Below, one piece after another: positions 50,245 through 58,224 of a DNA stretch of 64,000 nt. The stretch comes from Trinickia symbiotica (GTDB lineage: Bacteria > Pseudomonadota > Gammaproteobacteria > Burkholderiales > Burkholderiaceae): positions 36,465-100,464 of the forward strand of contig NZ_PTIR01000024.1 in NCBI RefSeq assembly GCF_002934455.1, read 5' to 3'. Made by a program: the position numbers and the translations under genes. The notes beneath the pieces are model-generated. The model did not search any database. It saw only the letters and a program-made list of their open reading frames with translations, and had not been told where the DNA came from. Within the stretch, counting starts at the first letter, position 1; every line of letters starts with the position of its first letter.

Positions 50245-51222
50245 ATGACAGCCGATCAGCTTATAACTTTCGCCGCGGTAGCCGAGCACCTGAACATCAG
50301 CCGGGCCGCAACGGCGCTACATTTGTCGCAACCGGCCGTCTCCGGCCAGTTGCGGCTGCTGCAAGACGAATTCGGCGAGCCGCTTTATCGGCGCGACGGC
50401 CGTGGAATACGGCTGACGCCAAGCGGCCGACAACTTGCCGAATACGCGCTGCGCCTGCGCGATACGCACAGGCAGGCGCTGGCCTACCGGGACGCGCTGC
50501 GCGGTTTTGCACATGGCACGCTGCGAGTCGGCGCGAGCACGACGCCCGCGAGCTACCTGTTGCCTTACCTCATCGCGGCATTCCAGCAGCGTTTCCCAAA
50601 CGTCTCGGTCGAGACGTTCAGCGGCAACACGAGCGAAATCGTCGGCTCGCTCGACAGTCTCGACATTGGGATGATCGAGGGGCCCGTCGGAGCGGACTTG
50701 CCGCACGGCACGGGCGTTCATGCGTGGCACGAAGACGAAATCGTCGCCATCGTCCGCAGCGGTCACCCGCTTGCGATCCATGCCGACGGTCAGGGCAAGA
50801 GCAAGAGCGCCACGATCGCCGAGGTCGGCGCCTATCCCATTGTGCTGCGCGAGGAGGGCTCCGGCGTGCGGCAGGACGTCGAGCAAGCGTTCGAGGAGGC
50901 CGGCGTCGCAATGCATGTGGCACTTGCCGTGGCGGGCGTCGAAGGGGTCAAGGAGGCCGTGCGCGCCGGCATGGGCGTCGGGTTCGTCTCCGAAATGACG
51001 ATGCGGCACGAGGACAGCGCGCTGCTGCGGTTGTCGCTCGCGCCTCGGCCGCTTACCCGGCGCTTCTCGATTCTCGTACCGCACGAGGGCGCGCCGTCGC
51101 GCGCGGCGGCGTCCTTTCTCGAACTTTGTCTGGCTCAGATGGCCGAGACAGGAAAGACAGCGAATGGGCGAGCGACTGCGCAGAACCGGCCTTCAAGCCG
51201 GGGGCCTGGCTCGACACCCTGA
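50245..51222 (+). CDS. LysR-family regulator (YeiE-like)
   Basis: This 325-residue LysR regulator has an N-terminal winged helix-turn-helix (LITFAAVAEHLNISRAATALHLSQPAVSGQLRLLQDEFGEPLYRRDGRG). The periplasmic-binding-like effector domain starts near 93 (GTLRVGASTTPASYLLPYLIAAFQQRFP). Divergence from yeiH suggests it controls that gene. The last ~11 codons and the stop lie inside a repeat (51188-51258), so the C-terminal tail has probably been replaced. A good terminator follows. Confidence 0.93.
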   Translation: MTADQLITFAAVAEHLNISRAATALHLSQPAVSGQLRLLQDEFGEPLYRRDGRGIRLTPSGRQLAEYALRLRDTHRQALAYRDALRGFAHGTLRVGASTTPASYLLPYLIAAFQQRFPNVSVETFSGNTSEIVGSLDSLDIGMIEGPVGADLPHGTGVHAWHEDEIVAIVRSGHPLAIHADGQGKSKSATIAEVGAYPIVLREEGSGVRQDVEQAFEEAGVAMHVALAVAGVEGVKEAVRAGMGVGFVSEMTMRHEDSALLRLSLAPRPLTRRFSILVPHEGAPSRAAASFLELCLAQMAETGKTANGRATAQNRPSSRGPGSTP

Positions 51223-51258
51223 AGGGCGGGTTTCGAACCGAAGCTGGTTTTACGATGA
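51188..51258 (+). repeat. IS200/IS605-end-like repeat, copy 1
   Basis: About 70 bases closely resemble copy 2 at 52275-52346, in the same orientation. The core CCCTGAAGGGCGGG is a short palindrome like those at the right ends of IS200/IS605 elements. It includes the lysR stop. The IS link is inference; there is no transposase gene. Confidence 0.65.
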
Positions 51259-51313
51259 CGCTAGGGCTTTCCACTATGGCGACAATCGGCCCTCCGGAGG
51301 CATCATCCACTGC

Positions 51314-51338
51314 ACCGAGCATCGTCGCTCGGTTTTTT
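51314..51338 (+). terminator. Rho-independent terminator after lysR
   Basis: ACCGAGC (51314-51320) pairs with GCTCGGT (51327-51333) around ATCGTC, followed by six T. It separates lysR from the kgu operon. Confidence 0.85.
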
Positions 51339-51348
51339 GCAGATTGAT

Positions 51349-51364
51349 TTGGAACCGGTTCCAA
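51349..51364. promoter_or_regulatory. Perfect 16-bp palindrome, candidate PtxS operator
   Basis: TTGGAACCGGTTCCAA is perfectly symmetric with the central CG typical of LacI-family sites. It shares the AACCGGTT core with the operator described for Pseudomonas PtxS. It lies 53 bases before kguE, in position to block the operon promoter. Confidence 0.8.
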
Positions 51365-51417
51365 CTGATTGTCGTTCCAACGACTGGCGCCAACCGGAGA
51401 AGTGGAGAATTTTTGAA

Positions 51418-52182
51418 ATGGCCGACATCGTCATAGTCGCCAGTGCGTTCGGCATCGAGGCCGTTCGCCGTTCGGGCCATCGCACATGGCTGAAGGTTGC
51501 GGCCGATGCCGGCGCAGCCGGCTTCGAAGTACGCCGCGAACTGATTGCCGGCGAAAGCGACGCGTCGCTCGACGCGCTCGCGCGGCTCGGTGCCGAGATC
51601 GGGGAACTCGGGCTTTGGACCGTTTATTCGACGCCGGCCACGCTTTACGACGAACGCGGCGTATTCGACGCCGACGCGCTCACGTCGGCTCAGGCCGAGG
51701 CCGATGCGCTCGGCGCCCGCTTCGTCAAGATGCAGCTCGGCGCGTTCGCGAGCTATGCTGATGCGGTGAACATCAGCCGAGCGACGGCGGGCGGTCGCGC
51801 GCGCATCGTCGTCGAGAATGGGCAGCGTGCCGCGGACGGATCGCTGGCGAGGTTCGTCGCTTTCTTCGCCGCGCTGGATCAGGAGGGGGCGGGACAGGCT
51901 GTCGGAATGACGTTCGATATCGGCAACTGGCATTGGACGGGCGAGCTGCCTCTCGCGGCGGCTCGCGTGCTCGCGCCGCGCGTCGAGTATATCCATTGCA
52001 AGGGCGTTGCCGGCAGCGGCATGCGCCGCTTCGCCACGGCGCCGTCCGCGGACGATCCGTTCATCGCCGCGCTCTTTGCCGTGCTGCCGCGCGACGTCCC
52101 GCGCGGCATCGAATTTCCGCTCGATCAGAGCGATCTTGCCGACGACGCGAAGCGGCGCGTCGCCTGGCTTACCGCTGCATGA
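51418..52182 (+). CDS. kguE: KguE-like sugar isomerase/epimerase (TIM barrel)
   Basis: This 254-residue protein is of the AP-endonuclease-2/xylose-isomerase-like TIM-barrel family. Visible barrel segments include GAAGFEVRRELIAGE, LWTVYSTPATLYD, ARIVVENGQ, VGMTFDIGNWHWTG and VEYIHCKGV, with acidic and His residues for metal. In pseudomonads kguE heads the 2-ketogluconate operon, and here it likewise precedes kguK, kguT and kguD. Its precise reaction is not established. It is flanked by two related direct repeats. Confidence 0.8.
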   Translation: MADIVIVASAFGIEAVRRSGHRTWLKVAADAGAAGFEVRRELIAGESDASLDALARLGAEIGELGLWTVYSTPATLYDERGVFDADALTSAQAEADALGARFVKMQLGAFASYADAVNISRATAGGRARIVVENGQRAADGSLARFVAFFAALDQEGAGQAVGMTFDIGNWHWTGELPLAAARVLAPRVEYIHCKGVAGSGMRRFATAPSADDPFIAALFAVLPRDVPRGIEFPLDQSDLADDAKRRVAWLTAA

Positions 52183-52274
52183 CGCGAGCAACTGTCCGGA
52201 ACAGTCTTCAGGCCGGTTTGGCTGAACACTTTTGGAAGGGGCTTGCACCCCTCGCAAAGAGTCGCCGAAACCCA

Positions 52275-52346
52275 GGCATTCAGCCGGGGTGCCGGCTCGG
52301 ACGCCCTGAAGGGCGGGGTTTAAAACCGAGGCTAGTTTTACGATGA
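52275..52346 (+). repeat. IS200/IS605-end-like repeat, copy 2
   Basis: This is the second copy of the ~70-base repeat, between kguE and kguK. Its 3' end, TTTTACGATGA, contains the kguK start codon, so kguK has lost or changed its native leader. The core is GCCCTGAAGGGCGGGG. Confidence 0.65.
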
Positions 52347-53323
52347 AACAACCCAACGACCCTCATGCTGTTGGACTGGACGTCCTGACCTACGGCGAAG
52401 CGATGACGCTTTTCGTCGCCGACGATCCGGGGCCGCTCGCGCAGGTGAACCGGTTCACGAAACGCATTGCCGGCGCGGACCTGAACGTAGCGATCGGGCT
52501 CGCGCGTCTCTGCTTCAAGGTCGGCTGGATGAGCCGCGTGGGGAACGATTCTTTCGGCCGCTATGTGCTCGACACGCTTGCGAAGGAGCATATCGACGCG
52601 CAGCGCGTAACGGTCGACGAGCGGTACCCGACGGGCTTTCAGCTCAAGTCGAAAGAGATCGGCGGGCTGGACCCGAGCATCGAATACTTTCGAAGAGGCT
52701 CGGCCGCGAGCCATCTGTCGATCGACGACTACTCGGCCGACTACGCGCTCGCCGCGCGCCATCTGCATCTGACTGGCGTCGCGCCGGCGATTTCCGCTTC
52801 GTCGCACGACCTCGCCTTTCACCTGGCGCGCGAAATGCGCGCCGCAGGCAAGACGATTTCGTTCGATCCGAATCTGCGGCCGACGCTATGGCCGTCGCGC
52901 GAGGCCATGGTGGCTTCGCTGAACAGCCTGGCCGCGTTGGCCGATTGGGTTCTGCCGGGCATCGGGGAGGGCGCGATTCTGACGGGATTCGACACCCCGG
53001 AAGAGATCGCCCGCTTCTACCTCGATGCGGGGGCCCGCGGCGTGGTGGTCAAGCTGGGCGCGCGCGGAGCCTACTTCCGCACGGCCGACGGCTCGGGCTA
53101 CGTGGCCGCGCAACCGGTGGCGCAGGTGGTCGATACGGTCGGCGCGGGCGATGGATTTGCCGTCGGTGTCGTCAGCGCGCTGCTCGAGGGCCGCGGGCTG
53201 GCCGACGCCGTCGTTCGCGGCAATCGCATCGGTGCGCTGGCGGTGCAGGTCATCGGCGATTCGGAGGGTTTTCCGACGCGGGCCGAGCTCGACCGCATCG
53301 AGCAGACAGCCACGCCCGCCTGA
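52343..53323 (+). CDS. kguK: 2-ketogluconate / KDG kinase (PfkB family)
   Basis: This 326-residue ribokinase-family sugar kinase has the anion-hole and catalytic motif DTVGAGDGFA at 264-273 (D270 as base), the substrate-side GADLNVAIGLARL and FDPNLRPTLW. Context with kguE, kguT and kguD points to 2-ketogluconate as substrate; 2-keto-3-deoxygluconate kinase activity is the alternative. There is no clear ribosome site, and the start codon lies at the end of a repeat, so the true start could differ. Confidence 0.88.
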   Translation: MKQPNDPHAVGLDVLTYGEAMTLFVADDPGPLAQVNRFTKRIAGADLNVAIGLARLCFKVGWMSRVGNDSFGRYVLDTLAKEHIDAQRVTVDERYPTGFQLKSKEIGGLDPSIEYFRRGSAASHLSIDDYSADYALAARHLHLTGVAPAISASSHDLAFHLAREMRAAGKTISFDPNLRPTLWPSREAMVASLNSLAALADWVLPGIGEGAILTGFDTPEEIARFYLDAGARGVVVKLGARGAYFRTADGSGYVAAQPVAQVVDTVGAGDGFAVGVVSALLEGRGLADAVVRGNRIGALAVQVIGDSEGFPTRAELDRIEQTATPA

Positions 53324-53455
53324 GGATTGAAGGCGGCTCATTGATGAACTGCACGAAATCATTCGGCGGCCGCCACGAACGGCCGCTAAACGACGAGAAC
53401 GGCCGGCTGCCCGGCAAGGCGAGCCCGCGCCGCCGTTCCCAAACAGGAGACAGGC

Positions 53456-54808
53456 ATGAACCATCCCCAATCTCGAGCGCATCCGCATCACTCCGATACT
53501 TCCACCGGCAACCTTGCGCCGGCGACAGCGACACTTGCGCCGCGCCGCTGGTGGGCGATCATGCCGGTCGTCTTCATCACGTACAGCCTCGCTTACCTGG
53601 ACCGGGCGAACTTCGGCTTCGCCTCGGCCGCCGGCATCAGCCACGATCTCGGCATCAGCGCCGCGCTTTCTTCGCTGATCGGCGCGCTTTTCTTTCTCGG
53701 CTACTTTTTCTTTCAGATTCCCGGCGCCGTCTACGCGGAGCGCCGCAGCGTACGCAAGCTGGTCTTCGTCAGCCTTTTGCTATGGGGCGCTTGCGCCGCG
53801 CTGACGGGCGTCGTTTCCAACATTCCTTCGCTCATCGCGATCCGCTTCCTGCTCGGCGTCGTGGAGGCGGCGGTCTTCCCGTCGATGTTGATCCTGCTCA
53901 GCAATTGGTTCACTAAGGCCGAGCGATCGCGCGCCAATACGTTCCTGATACTCGGCAATCCTGTGACCGTGCTCTGGATGTCCGTCGTCTCGGGCTACCT
54001 CGTGCACGCTTTCGGGTGGCGCGAGATGTTCATCGCCGAAGGGTTGCCGGCCGTCGTCTGGGCCTTCTGCTGGTGGAGTCTCGTCAAGGATAAGCCGCAC
54101 GATGCGAACTGGCTCGCCGCTGACGAAAAGCGCGATCTCGAAGCCGCGCTCGCGGCCGAGCAGGCCACCATCAAGCCGGTGCGCAACTACGCGGAAGCAT
54201 TTCGCTCGCCGGCCGTGGTCAAGCTCTGCGCGCAGTATTTCTGCTGGAGCATTGGCGTATATGGCTTCGTTCTCTGGCTGCCGTCCATCCTCAAGCACGG
54301 CTCGACGCTCGGCATGGTAGCGACAGGGTGGCTCTCCGCGCTGCCGTACCTCTGCGCGACGATCGCGATGCTCGGCGCGTCGTGGGCGTCAGACAAGCTC
54401 CGCGCGCGCAAGGTGTTCGTCTGGCCGTTTCTGCTCATTGGCGCGGTGGCCTTTGCGGCGTCGTTCATGCTGGGCACGACGCACTTCTGGCTATCCTATG
54501 CGCTGCTGGTCGTGGCGGGCGCCGCGATGTACGCGCCGTATGGACCGTTCTTCGCGATCGTGCCGGAGCTGTTGCCGAGGAACGTGGCGGGTGGCGCAAT
54601 GGCGCTCATCAACAGCATGGGCGCGCTGGGATCGTTCGTCGGTTCCTACGTGGTCGGCTACCTCAACGGCGCGACCGGCTCGCCTGCCGCCTCCTATGCC
54701 TTTATGAGCGCCGCGCTCCTGGGCGCCGTCTTGTTGACGCTTGCGGTGAAGGCGCAACCCGATCGTCCGCAAGCGCTCGCCGCGCATGCTCACGCACCTG
54801 GAAAGTGA
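53456..54808 (+). CDS. kguT: MFS anion:cation symporter, probable 2-ketogluconate transporter
   Basis: This 450-residue major facilitator protein of the ACS family has about twelve helices. Helix-1 signature is PVVFITYSLAYLDRANFGFASAAG. FLLGVVEAAVFPSMLILLSNWFTKAERSRAN is the family loop. Relatives carry sugar acids such as galactarate and 2-ketogluconate. AGGAGA precedes the ATG. The N-terminus is His/Pro-rich. It follows kguK by 132 bases and precedes kguD by four. Confidence 0.88.
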   Translation: MNHPQSRAHPHHSDTSTGNLAPATATLAPRRWWAIMPVVFITYSLAYLDRANFGFASAAGISHDLGISAALSSLIGALFFLGYFFFQIPGAVYAERRSVRKLVFVSLLLWGACAALTGVVSNIPSLIAIRFLLGVVEAAVFPSMLILLSNWFTKAERSRANTFLILGNPVTVLWMSVVSGYLVHAFGWREMFIAEGLPAVVWAFCWWSLVKDKPHDANWLAADEKRDLEAALAAEQATIKPVRNYAEAFRSPAVVKLCAQYFCWSIGVYGFVLWLPSILKHGSTLGMVATGWLSALPYLCATIAMLGASWASDKLRARKVFVWPFLLIGAVAFAASFMLGTTHFWLSYALLVVAGAAMYAPYGPFFAIVPELLPRNVAGGAMALINSMGALGSFVGSYVVGYLNGATGSPAASYAFMSAALLGAVLLTLAVKAQPDRPQALAAHAHAPGK

Positions 54809-54812
54809 ATCC

Positions 54813-55802
54813 ATGCAACCTCGAATCGTCGTCTATAAATCGCTGCCCGCAGACGTGCTCGCCTATCTGCGCGAGCACACGCACGTCGATACCGTCTATC
54901 CGGAGCAGTTCGATTCGCGCGAGGCGTTTGTCGCCGCGCTCGCCGAATCGCTCACGCAGGCCGATGGTGCGATCGGCGCGAGCGTGAAGATCCCGCCTTC
55001 CATGCTCGAGTCCGCGAAGCGGTTGCGTGTGCTGTCGACGGTTTCAGTCGGCATCGACAATTTCGACGTGCCGGACTTGACGAGGCGCGGCATCGTGCTC
55101 ACGCACACGCCCGACGTATTGACCGAATCGACGGCCGACACGGTGTTCGCGCTGATTCTCGCGACGGCCCGGCGCGTCGTCGAGTTGGCCGACTGGGTGA
55201 AGGCGGGGCATTGGAAGGGCAGCATCGGCGAGGCGCAATATGGCGTCGAGGTGCAGGGCAAGACCCTCGGCATCGTCGGCCTTGGCCGCATCGGCGGCGC
55301 CCTCGCGCGGCGGGCCGCGCTCGGCTTCAACATGCGCGTGCTCTACACGAATCGCAGCCGGAACGAGGCGGCCGAGCGCGCATACGGCGCGCGTCGTGTC
55401 GAGCTCGCGCGCTTGCTCGGTGAGTCGGACTTCGTCTGCCTGCAGGTGCCGCTCACCGACGAGACGCGTCATCTGATCGGCGCCCGCGAGCTGCGCTCGA
55501 TGAAAAGGAGCGCAATTCTCATCAACGCGTCACGCGGAGCGACCGTCGACGAGGCGGCCATCATCGCGGCGCTGTCCGACGGCACGATCGCCGGCGCCGG
55601 CCTCGACGTCTTCGAGGAGGAGCCATTGCCCGTCGATTCGCCGTTGCTGCGAATGAAGAACGTCGTGGCGCTGCCGCACATCGGCTCGGCCACGCACGAA
55701 ACGCGGCATGCGATGGCGCGCTGCGCGGCTGAAAACCTCGTCGATGCGCTCGCAAACCGGCTTTCGCGCAACGTAGCGAACCCAGACGTCCTGAAGTCCT
55801 GA
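54813..55802 (+). CDS. kguD: 2-hydroxyacid dehydrogenase, probable 2-keto-6-phosphogluconate reductase
   Basis: This 329-residue D-2-hydroxyacid dehydrogenase has the Rossmann motif GLGRIGGA (156-163) and the catalytic triad R241 (NASRG), E270 (DVFEEEP) and H289 (LPHIGSAT). In the kgu pathway it reduces 2-keto-6-phosphogluconate to 6-phosphogluconate for the Entner-Doudoroff route. GhrB/2-ketogluconate reductase is the alternative label. ATG 54813 lies four bases after the kguT stop. Confidence 0.88.
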   Translation: MQPRIVVYKSLPADVLAYLREHTHVDTVYPEQFDSREAFVAALAESLTQADGAIGASVKIPPSMLESAKRLRVLSTVSVGIDNFDVPDLTRRGIVLTHTPDVLTESTADTVFALILATARRVVELADWVKAGHWKGSIGEAQYGVEVQGKTLGIVGLGRIGGALARRAALGFNMRVLYTNRSRNEAAERAYGARRVELARLLGESDFVCLQVPLTDETRHLIGARELRSMKRSAILINASRGATVDEAAIIAALSDGTIAGAGLDVFEEEPLPVDSPLLRMKNVVALPHIGSATHETRHAMARCAAENLVDALANRLSRNVANPDVLKS

Positions 55803-55983
55803 CGAACTTGCGTTTCGGCCTCCGTTCGCGCCGGTACAATCAGCCGCGCTCGATGCCGCGATTCGGAGGCGCAACTCATGCGCGCCACCGGGCTCCCTGT
55901 CAGTTCAGATAGGTGTTAGAAGGCTTGCACGAGTGGTGCGGCGAGCGACGCTGCGCTATCATCGCGCCACCGTACAAGTTGGG

Positions 55984-56008
55984 AAGCGCGCCGCGGGCGC
56001 GCTTTTTT
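55984..56008 (+). terminator. Strong rho-independent terminator after the kgu operon
   Basis: AGCGCGCC (55985-55992) pairs with GGCGCGCT (55996-56003) around GCG, followed by six T. It lies 182 bases past kguD and separates it from ptxS. The 55803-55983 stretch before it shows nothing I can support. Confidence 0.9.
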
Positions 56009-56065
56009 CAATTGCTCCTGCTTGTCTTGGGCTCACTTTCGACTTTTCCCACGAGGAGATTTGCG

Positions 56066-56134
56066 TTGGCTCAAGCATTTCGCAAAGCATGCAGAAAACC
56101 TGGAGACATCGTGAAACGGGGGGCTCGGTCATGA
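56066..56134 (+). CDS. Possible 22-residue leader peptide coupled to ptxS
   Basis: A TTG at 56066 follows GAGGAG (56053-56058) at seven bases. It opens a frame encoding MAQAFRKACRKPGDIVKRGARS. Its TGA overlaps the ptxS ATG as ATGA, so ribosomes could be delivered to ptxS, whose own ribosome site is weak. It is basic and has no known family. It may be chance. Confidence 0.35.
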   Translation: MAQAFRKACRKPGDIVKRGARS

Positions 56135-57204
56135 ATATCGGACAACCGGGCGCGCCGCGTCGCGCCACCATCAGCGACGTCGCCCGTGAGGCGGGTACCG
56201 GCAAGACGAGCGTGTCGCGCTATCTGAACGGCGAGACGAATGTGTTGTCGTCGGACCTGCGCGCGCGAATCGAGGCGGCCATCCAGCGCCTCGACTATCG
56301 GCCGAACCAAATGGCGCGCGGCTTGAAGCGCGGACGCAACCGGCTCGTCGGCATGCTCGTCGCCGACCTGACGAATCCGTACACGGTCGAAGTGCTGCGC
56401 GGCGTCGAAGCGGCGTGCCACGCGCTCGGGCTCATGCCGCTCGTTTGCAATGCGGCGAACGAGCTCGAGATGGAGCGCCGCTATCTGCAGCTCATGACGA
56501 CGTACCGCGTCGAGGGCGTGATCGTCAACGCGCTCGGCGTGGAGGAGGAGGCGCTGCGGCGGCTCGGCGAGGGCGGCACGCCGGCTGTCCTCGTCGATCG
56601 CAAGGTCGACGGGCTCGAGGCCGACATGGTCGGGCTCGACAATACCGCTGCCGTGCAGCTCGGGATGCGGCATCTGATCGAAAGGGGCTTCGAAGATATT
56701 CTCTTCGTCGTCCAGCCGTTCGAGCAGGTCAGCTCGCGGCGTCTGCGCGAAATGGCATTCCGTCACGCACTCGACGATGCGCGCCGGTCAAGGGCGCAAG
56801 CGGCGCCGCCGCTCGAAGGCCGGACGGTCGTGCTCGATCTTGCGGACGCCGACGCGCTTGCGCGCGCGTACGCCGATCTCGACGCCTATCTGGACGCGAA
56901 ACGGGCGGCAGGCGCGAGACGTGTCGCATGCTTCGCGGCGAACGGCCCCGTCGCGCTGTCGCTCGCGCTGCATTTGCATGCGCGATTGGGTGCGAACTGG
57001 CAGGCGCGCGTTGCCTTGATGGCAATCGACGATCCCGAATGGGCCGAGTTGATCGGCATCACGGCGATCCGTCAACCGACGTATGCGATTGGCTACCGGG
57101 CCGTCGAGTTTCTGCACGAGCGCATCGAGGGTGCGAATGCGCCGCTCAGCGAAGCGTGCCTGCCTGGCGAACTCGTGGCTCGGGCGTCGACGAGCGCCGC
57201 ATAG
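56131..57204 (+). CDS. ptxS: LacI-family repressor PtxS of 2-ketogluconate genes
   Basis: This 357-residue LacI/GalR regulator has the N-terminal helix-turn-helix TISDVAREAGTGKTSVSRYLNGE and hinge region RPNQMARGLKRGRNRLVGMLVADLTNPY. A sugar-binding domain follows with VGLDNTAAVQLGMRHLIERGF. Its place beside kguEKTD and a LacI-type operator supports PtxS, which responds to 2-ketogluconate. In Pseudomonas ptxS precedes the operon; here it follows, behind a terminator, so it has its own transcript. ATG 56131 was chosen because upstream codons are not LacI-like. Confidence 0.85.
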   Translation: MNIGQPGAPRRATISDVAREAGTGKTSVSRYLNGETNVLSSDLRARIEAAIQRLDYRPNQMARGLKRGRNRLVGMLVADLTNPYTVEVLRGVEAACHALGLMPLVCNAANELEMERRYLQLMTTYRVEGVIVNALGVEEEALRRLGEGGTPAVLVDRKVDGLEADMVGLDNTAAVQLGMRHLIERGFEDILFVVQPFEQVSSRRLREMAFRHALDDARRSRAQAAPPLEGRTVVLDLADADALARAYADLDAYLDAKRAAGARRVACFAANGPVALSLALHLHARLGANWQARVALMAIDDPEWAELIGITAIRQPTYAIGYRAVEFLHERIEGANAPLSEACLPGELVARASTSAA

Positions 57205-57305
57205 CGCAGCAAGCGTAAGCGCTATCCGGTATCACGGCATCGATCGGTCAGGGGCCTGATGTCGGCTGGCCTGCCGCACGCTTAGCGGCAGGCGGGCCGG
57301 CCGGA

Positions 57306-57340
57306 AAGAGAAGAGAAGAGAAGAGAAGAGAAGAGAAGAC
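57306..57340 (+). repeat. Pentanucleotide tandem repeat at the ribosome site
   Basis: Six perfect AAGAG units (57306-57335) are followed by an imperfect AAGAC, ending five bases before an ATG. Unit gain or loss would change the purine-rich ribosome-binding region. Confidence 0.9.
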
Positions 57341-57344
57341 GACG

Positions 57345-57710
57345 ATGGAGCCGTACCGATATGAATTCGCCGACGCCGATTTGGAAGCGCTCGCGCGCGT
57401 CATCAGCGATCTCTTTCCAGAACAGACACTATTCGTGCAACGCGCGGCGGACGACGGTTCCCCGGAACTCGCGGTGCAGTGGGTGGCGATGCGCTTCGGC
57501 GCCACTGCGCGCCGCATCACATTGACCGTGCGCTTCGCCCGGTCCGCGTTTGCCCGCTATCTGGCGCAGCCGCCCAGGGTACGGGGCCGCAGCTTCGCGG
57601 TGCTGCGTGCGTATGTGGAGGCCGCGCTCGGTTCGCTGGAAGAGCAATATGCGAACGGTGACGCGGTGCCGCGCGAGATCGACGTCGACCTCGCCGACGA
57701 GTTCGCCTGA
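57345..57710 (+). CDS. Small cytosolic protein, DUF3022-like
   Basis: This 121-residue protein (MEPYRYEFADADLEALARVISDLFPEQTLFVQ... ending EIDVDLADEFA) resembles a Burkholderia-restricted family I recall as DUF3022; this label is uncertain. It is acidic at both ends, with a basic middle, and has no signal or membrane segment. The AAGAG repeat forms its ribosome site. It is convergent with the PGDYG gene. Confidence 0.72.
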   Translation: MEPYRYEFADADLEALARVISDLFPEQTLFVQRAADDGSPELAVQWVAMRFGATARRITLTVRFARSAFARYLAQPPRVRGRSFAVLRAYVEAALGSLEEQYANGDAVPREIDVDLADEFA

Positions 57711-57789
57711 GAGCCCGGCTTGGCAAAAGCGCAGCAAGCGGCGCCGTTCGCGCGGTCCGCTTCGCTGCCACCGTAGAGCAATTCGACGC

Positions 57790-58224
57790 TCAGTCCGCCG
57801 GGCGATAGACAGCTGCGAATCGCCGCGCCTGGACGACACCGTAGTCGCCGGGCGCATACTGCATGAGCCAGTCGCCGGCCTCGCCGTGAAGCACGTCGCC
57901 CATCGCGGAACGCGCAATCGAAAACGGCCCGTCCATGCGCTTGGCGAGCACGACGTTGGGCCGATTGCGATAGGGGCCGGCCTCGCCATGCGGCAGACTC
58001 GTGACGGCCGGCACGTACTTCGCGTCGAAACGATCGCGCGCGACGACCCATCGGGCGCCGCCCGTGCCGGTCACGAGCGCATCGCCCGGCGAGTAGCGAT
58101 TCGGGCCTTCGAGGCTCATCAATTCGCCGTGGTTTATCGCAAATTCGACCGCCACAGTCTCGTCTTTGACGTAGCGGGCCGCCGCCGGGTCAGTGCGCAG
58201 GTCGACGTCTTTCAGTTCGATCAT
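57790..58224 (-). CDS. PGDYG-motif small protein
   Basis: This 144-residue protein contains the eponymous PGDYG motif near its end (YAPGDYGVVQARRFAAVY) and an internal PGDALVTGTGG. It matches the small PGDYG family of unknown function. There is no signal peptide. Its ATG overlaps the stop of the Spy-like gene (ATGA), so the two are translated together. Confidence 0.8.
   Translation of the reverse strand: MIELKDVDLRTDPAAARYVKDETVAVEFAINHGELMSLEGPNRYSPGDALVTGTGGARWVVARDRFDAKYVPAVTSLPHGEAGPYRNRPNVVLAKRMDGPFSIARSAMGDVLHGEAGDWLMQYAPGDYGVVQARRFAAVYRPAD

Noticed and set aside
50245..51222. LysR gene as ptxR, partner of ptxS
   Set aside because: It is divergent from yeiH, resembles YeiE-type regulators and is separated from kguE by a terminator, so control of yeiH is more likely.
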